A stretch of DNA of 8,740 nucleotides, taken from the NCBI GenBank assembly GCA_023396665.1, contig JAEWVL010000291.1:1-8740 (forward strand), read 5' to 3'. The first letter of the stretch is position 1, and each line of letters begins with the position of its first letter. Shown here in pieces: positions 5,344-8,740 of this stretch. Origin of the DNA: Spirochaetota bacterium. Lineage in GTDB: Bacteria; Spirochaetota; UBA4802; JAFGJZ01. The translations under genes were made by a program, and so were the position numbers. Below the pieces are notes generated by a model. It was given only the letters and a program-made list of their open reading frames with translations, was not told where the DNA came from and did no database searches.

Positions 5344-6522
5344 CTATGCCGGGGGCAACATGTGCAGTGACGAAAGGGTTTCCCTTTCCTTGTATTCCGA
5401 GGGAGTCATGCCGGTGTGCTTCTTGAAGGCTGAGTTGAAGGTGGATTTGCTGTTGAAACCCGATTCGAAGAGTATTTCGGTAACGGTTTTTTCTCCTTTC
5501 TCCGTTTGCGAGAGCAGCTGCCGGCTAACCTTTATACGGTACGAGTTGATAAAGTCATAAAAATTCTGTTGCAGACAGGTGTTCAGAACCTGCGAAATCG
5601 TATGTGAACTGATGCCGGTCGCATCAGAAAAATCCTTGATGCTTATCTCGGGGTCGAGATAGGGCCGCTGTTCGTCCATATAGTTCAGAATAGTGTTCAG
5701 ATAGTTCTCAAGCTGCTTTGTCCCGATACGGTTCTTTTCATATTTTGAAATCTTTTGAACGCGGTCAGGCTGCAAGAATTCACGCTGCACAAGCGCACGT
5801 ACAAAGACCACCGACATGATCGCCAGGTAAGTGCCATATGCGAAAATATAACTGATGGGGTAGTGTGCAAAATTCAGGTTGTAGACGATCAGGCTGATCA
5901 TGTTGAGCAGACCCCATCCGAAAAGACTATAGATAAATAGCCGCAGCCACTGAAATTTTACGTCGTTGTCCGGGCCTGACGTTGCTGTGAGTCGCTTCCT
6001 GTGAACTGCCAGTTGCCAGAAACACAGTGAGAGGTAGATGAAAACCTGCACCAGGTGCAGCAGTCTGAAATTGTAGTAGTCCTGCCTGATAAACAGCGAG
6101 TTGTTATATTTCGCAATCATGATCAGGGCAATAATTCCCTTTGAGCGGTATTCGCCGGCCACGAAAGCCGCCACGGCGACAAATGGCAGTGTGTGAAGAA
6201 GATGGCGAGCTTTTAATTTGAAGCTGGAATCGGTAGTCGCAACCATATAAAGGTAGAGAAAGGGAAAAACCAGGTAATTCAGGGGCAGGCCCGGAAAATA
6301 CACCAGGGGTGAGACACCTGAAAACTGCTGTGTCAGGGGATCATATAAAGTCACATCCTTTATCAGTCCGCCGGATTCAGACAGCATTTGAAAGAGAAAA
6401 AACATGGCCAGGTAGAGGTTGTGTCTCCGTTTGTTGAAAGGAGGAAGTGCGAGTGTCAGCAAAAACAGAAACGATTGAAAAGCGACAAGCAGATTAAGGT
6501 TGTGTTTCAGTGTCAAAAGCAT
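5344..6522 (-). CDS. Membrane-anchored AraC-family transcription regulator (7TM + HTH)
   Basis: A 392-residue protein. Residues 1-245 hold about seven predicted membrane helices (about 9-29, 35-55, 72-95, 107-124, 152-172, 190-215, 221-245). After a charged linker, residues about 271-380 form an AraC-type DNA-binding domain: first helix-turn-helix ISIKDFSDATGISSHTISQVL, then YRIKVSRQLL and the second unit VTEILFESGFNSKSTFNSAF ending GMTPSEYKE, the family signature. It should bind DNA near the inner membrane and respond to a signal in the membrane or periplasm; the ligand is unknown. The start at 6522 has AGGGGAGG eight bases upstream. It lies just before the sugar-transport genes in the same direction and is the obvious candidate to control them. 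The family is sure; the target is inferred from position. Confidence 0.92.
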   Translation of the reverse strand: MLLTLKHNLNLLVAFQSFLFLLTLALPPFNKRRHNLYLAMFFLFQMLSESGGLIKDVTLYDPLTQQFSGVSPLVYFPGLPLNYLVFPFLYLYMVATTDSSFKLKARHLLHTLPFVAVAAFVAGEYRSKGIIALIMIAKYNNSLFIRQDYYNFRLLHLVQVFIYLSLCFWQLAVHRKRLTATSGPDNDVKFQWLRLFIYSLFGWGLLNMISLIVYNLNFAHYPISYIFAYGTYLAIMSVVFVRALVQREFLQPDRVQKISKYEKNRIGTKQLENYLNTILNYMDEQRPYLDPEISIKDFSDATGISSHTISQVLNTCLQQNFYDFINSYRIKVSRQLLSQTEKGEKTVTEILFESGFNSKSTFNSAFKKHTGMTPSEYKERETLSSLHMLPPA

Positions 6523-6533
6523 TGATATCCTCC

Positions 6534-6568
6534 CCTGCGCAGGTGCCTGTGCTGTCTGAATACAGGCA
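6534..6568 (-). promoter_or_regulatory. Inverted repeats in the leader of the AraC-type regulator gene
   Basis: TGCCTGT (6544-6550) pairs perfectly with ACAGGCA (6562-6568) around 11 bases. Directly beside it CCTGCGCAGG (6534-6543) is a perfect 10-bp palindrome that touches the AGGGGAGG ribosome site. They may form mRNA hairpins that hinder ribosome binding, or be a protein-binding site just downstream of the promoter. Confidence 0.45.
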
Positions 6569-6581
6569 TCCGCATGATTCT

Positions 6582-6610
6582 ATCATAGCACTGAGTACGT
6601 TTCCGGTCGA
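6582..6610 (-). promoter_or_regulatory. Likely promoter of the AraC-type regulator gene
   Basis: On the minus strand TCGACC (6605-6610), 17 bp, then TATGAT (6582-6587) preceded by TGC, an extended -10. The predicted start is near 6575, giving a leader of about 50 nt. A second possible promoter lies upstream: TTGACA (6704-6709), 18 bp, GATTAT (6680-6685). Confidence 0.55.
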
Positions 6611-6679
6611 CCTGTCTTATAAGGTAGAACTTTTTTTCGCTGTAGTCATTCCGGATTCTGTACCCGTTTTCATGCAGTC

Positions 6680-6709
6680 ATAATCGGCCGGCAAAGATGC
6701 TTCTGTCAA
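6680..6709 (-). promoter_or_regulatory. Possible distal promoter of the AraC-type regulator gene
   Basis: A perfect -35 box TTGACA (6704-6709, minus strand) is followed after 18 bp by GATTAT (6680-6685), four of six matches to the -10 consensus. It would give a leader of about 150 nt. The regulator could have two promoters, or this could be chance. Confidence 0.35.
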
Positions 6710-6762
6710 CCGGGTTTCCCGCCAGAACAGGGCTTTTTCGTTTTGTGCTTCAGGTACTGCCG

Positions 6763-6768
6763 TATTAT
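6763..6768 (+). promoter_or_regulatory. Possible -10 box for polA
   Basis: TATTAT lies about 57 bases before the polA start. No good -35 box is found at the right distance, so this is a weak proposal. The rest of 6710-6824 shows nothing else clear on the plus strand. Confidence 0.25.
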
Positions 6769-6824
6769 GCTTCGGGGGGATAAAAAACGATTGTCATTTT
6801 TTCAGAAGACTTCATGTTTGAAAA

Positions 6825-8740
6825 ATGAAAACACTATACCTGATTGACGGACACGCCCTGTGCTATCGCGCCTATTACGCCTTTGCGGCTTCTCCGCTCA
6901 CCAATTCAAAAGGGCAGAACACTTCGGCGATCTTCGGTTTTGCCCGGATGACGCTGCAGCTTGTTCGCGAGGCAAAGCCCGACTACGTAGCGGTTGCCTT
7001 TGATCCCCCCGCACCCTCTTTTCGTTTCGGCTTGTATAACGAATACAAGGCAAACCGGCAAAAGATGCCCGACGATCTGCGAAGCCAGATAGAAGAGATA
7101 AAGCAGCTGGTTTCGGCTTTCGGTTTCGTCAGCCTCATGGTTGATGGATACGAGGCTGACGACGTTCTGGGAACGATCTCAAAAAAATACGCTTCCGATG
7201 ACTTGCAGGTGATGCTGGTCACCGGCGATAAGGACGCCTATCAGCTGGTAAATAAAAATGTGAAGATCTACGCCAATACAAAAGGGGTCAGCGAGTACCG
7301 GATCTACGACGAGGCCGCCGTACTCGAAAAGATTGGATTGCCGCCTTCTCAGATAATCGACTATATGGCGCTGACCGGCGATTCTTCCGACAACGTTCCC
7401 GGAGTCAAAGGCGTCGGACCGAAGAGTGCGCAAAAACTGATATGTGAGTATTCCTCGCTTGAGGGCATTTACGGGCATGTGCACGAATTGAAGGGAAAGC
7501 TCAGAGAGCAGATCGAGAGTTCGAAAGAGGCCGCTTTTCTTTCGCGGGATCTGGTGACGATACGAAATGATGTTCCGGTCGAGCTCTCTCTGGATAAAGC
7601 CGCATTCACCGTTTTCGATAATGAAAAACTGTCCGCGTATTTCGAGCGTCTTGAAATGCGTTCTCTGGCAAAGGAATTCTCGCAAGTCTCATCCCCCCGC
7701 CCGGTCGAACAGGCGAAGGTGCAGGCGCCGCTGGTAGAAGCGCGCTATGAAGCTGTTGTAAGCCGATCAATGCTCGAGAGCGTTTTCGAACAGATACGAA
7801 AAAACGATCTGATCTCCATCGATACGGAAACGACATCGGTGAAAGCTCTCGAGGCCGAGATTGTCGGCGTCTCGATCTCCGTTCGCGAAGGGCAGGGCTG
7901 GTATTTTCCCCTGCAAAGCGGCGGTTTGTTCAACGATTCGCAAACCGAGTATTCTCAGACCGAGTTTGTGACTCTGCTGAAAGATGTCTGTGAGAATGCT
8001 TCCATTAAAAAAGTGGGGCAGAACATCAAATACGACATGCTTGTTCTTTCAAAATTGGGAATCGAAGTGGCTCCGCTGGGCTTCGATTCGATGATAGCGT
8101 CCTATCTGATCGATCCCGAGATGCCGCACAATATGGACGATCTTGCCGAAAAATACCTCGCTTACAAAACCATTACCTATGACGAGATGATCGGCAGCGG
8201 CCGCTCGAAGATAGACATTCGACAGGTGCCTCTCGATCAGATAACGCGTTATGCCGCCGAAGACAGCGATATCACATTGCGCCTGTGCAATGTTTTCCGC
8301 CCGATAATCGAAAAAGAAGAAACCTTAAAAAAACTTTTTTATGACATCGAGATGCCCCTCGTTCCCGTTATCGCGCGGATGGAGCGGGCGGGTGTTCTCA
8401 TCGATCGCCGGCACTTCGCCGATCTCTCGTACGACAACATGGTGATGATCGCCGAATGCGAACGAAAGATATACGATTATGCCGGAAGCGTTTTCAATAT
8501 CAATTCAACCCGCGAACTGGGAACGCTTCTATTCGAGAAGCTCAAGCTGCCTCCGGTCAAAAAGAATAAAACCGGGTACTCGACTGACATCAGCGTTCTG
8601 GAGTCGCTGCGAAAAGCGCATCCGGTCGTTGAAGAGCTGATCCGCTATCGTACGCTCGCAAAGCTGAAAAACACCTATATCGATGTTCTGCCGGGTCTTG
8701 CCGACGGTGAAGGGCGGATACACACCTCGTTCAACCAGGC
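6825..8740 (+). CDS. polA: DNA polymerase I, N-terminal 638 residues (cut by right edge)
   Basis: The open frame runs off the window after 638 complete codons. Residues 1-260 are the 5'-3' exonuclease: LIDGHALCYRAYYAF with Asp8, EADD (110-113), TGDKDA (133-138) and the helix-3-turn-helix GDSSDNVPGVKGVG (185-198). Residues about 315-500 are the 3'-5' exonuclease with all three motifs: DTET (333-336), Asn400-x3-Asp404 and Tyr476-x3-Asp480, so proofreading should be active, unlike in several lineages where it has decayed. The polymerase domain starts near 509 and is cut just after RIHTSFNQ, before catalytic motif A. The protein fills gaps and removes RNA primers in replication and repair. The start at 6825 is chosen because the YLIDG motif follows at once; the ribosome site is weak (AGAAGA about 15 bases upstream). 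It is transcribed divergently from the regulator and not functionally tied to it. Confidence 0.97.
   Translation, partial: MKTLYLIDGHALCYRAYYAFAASPLTNSKGQNTSAIFGFARMTLQLVREAKPDYVAVAFDPPAPSFRFGLYNEYKANRQKMPDDLRSQIEEIKQLVSAFGFVSLMVDGYEADDVLGTISKKYASDDLQVMLVTGDKDAYQLVNKNVKIYANTKGVSEYRIYDEAAVLEKIGLPPSQIIDYMALTGDSSDNVPGVKGVGPKSAQKLICEYSSLEGIYGHVHELKGKLREQIESSKEAAFLSRDLVTIRNDVPVELSLDKAAFTVFDNEKLSAYFERLEMRSLAKEFSQVSSPRPVEQAKVQAPLVEARYEAVVSRSMLESVFEQIRKNDLISIDTETTSVKALEAEIVGVSISVREGQGWYFPLQSGGLFNDSQTEYSQTEFVTLLKDVCENASIKKVGQNIKYDMLVLSKLGIEVAPLGFDSMIASYLIDPEMPHNMDDLAEKYLAYKTITYDEMIGSGRSKIDIRQVPLDQITRYAAEDSDITLRLCNVFRPIIEKEETLKKLFYDIEMPLVPVIARMERAGVLIDRRHFADLSYDNMVMIAECERKIYDYAGSVFNINSTRELGTLLFEKLKLPPVKKNKTGYSTDISVLESLRKAHPVVEELIRYRTLAKLKNTYIDVLPGLADGEGRIHTSFNQ

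Noticed and set aside
6814..6828. Four-codon frame (ATG TTT GAA AAA TGA) whose stop overlaps the polA start as ATGA
   Set aside because: Could in principle couple translation, but such a tiny frame without a ribosome site is expected by chance.
7179..7685. Minus-strand open frame of 168 codons inside polA
   Set aside because: Antisense shadow of conserved exonuclease motifs of polA.

Overview
The window looks like ordinary chromosome from a diderm bacterium with balanced base composition. It carries a carbohydrate-uptake locus next to the housekeeping gene polA. Lipoprotein-type substrate-binding proteins, one with a relaxed lipobox (Ser at -3), a 7TM-AraC regulator of a type seen in Bacteroidetes and spirochaetes, and AGGGGAG-type ribosome sites would fit a spirochaete or Fibrobacterota-like organism. 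That placement is inference; the polA protein would be the best marker to test it.

Layout. Bases 1-164 (minus) hold the N-terminus of one sugar ABC-transporter lipoprotein that runs off the left edge. Its upstream region has a strong sigma70-type promoter with a perfect 14-bp LacI-type palindrome inside the spacer, followed by a leader of about 365 nt with a large hairpin. Divergent from it (861-1532, plus) is a DUF4332-family helix-hairpin-helix protein with its own good promoter. Between the two promoters lies an unexplained structured element with a T-run (about 646-738).

Bases 6522 to 1651 (minus) hold the main locus. It starts with an AraC-type regulator with seven predicted membrane helices, followed by a second, complete sugar-binding lipoprotein, a MalF-type permease and a MalG-type permease, and ends at a rho-independent terminator. 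A strong intercistronic hairpin lies between the binding-protein and permease genes, as in many maltose-type operons, and could let the binding protein be made in excess. No ATPase subunit and no glycoside hydrolase is present, so the transporter probably borrows a shared MsmK/MalK-like ATPase encoded elsewhere.

Bases 6825-8740 (plus) hold polA, cut by the right edge before polymerase motif A. Both exonuclease domains keep their catalytic motifs.

No clear new system (defence island, CRISPR, mobile element) is visible. The most interesting points are regulatory: the operator-in-spacer promoter with a long structured leader, the orphan structured element at 646-738, and the membrane-anchored AraC protein at the head of a sugar-transport operon.
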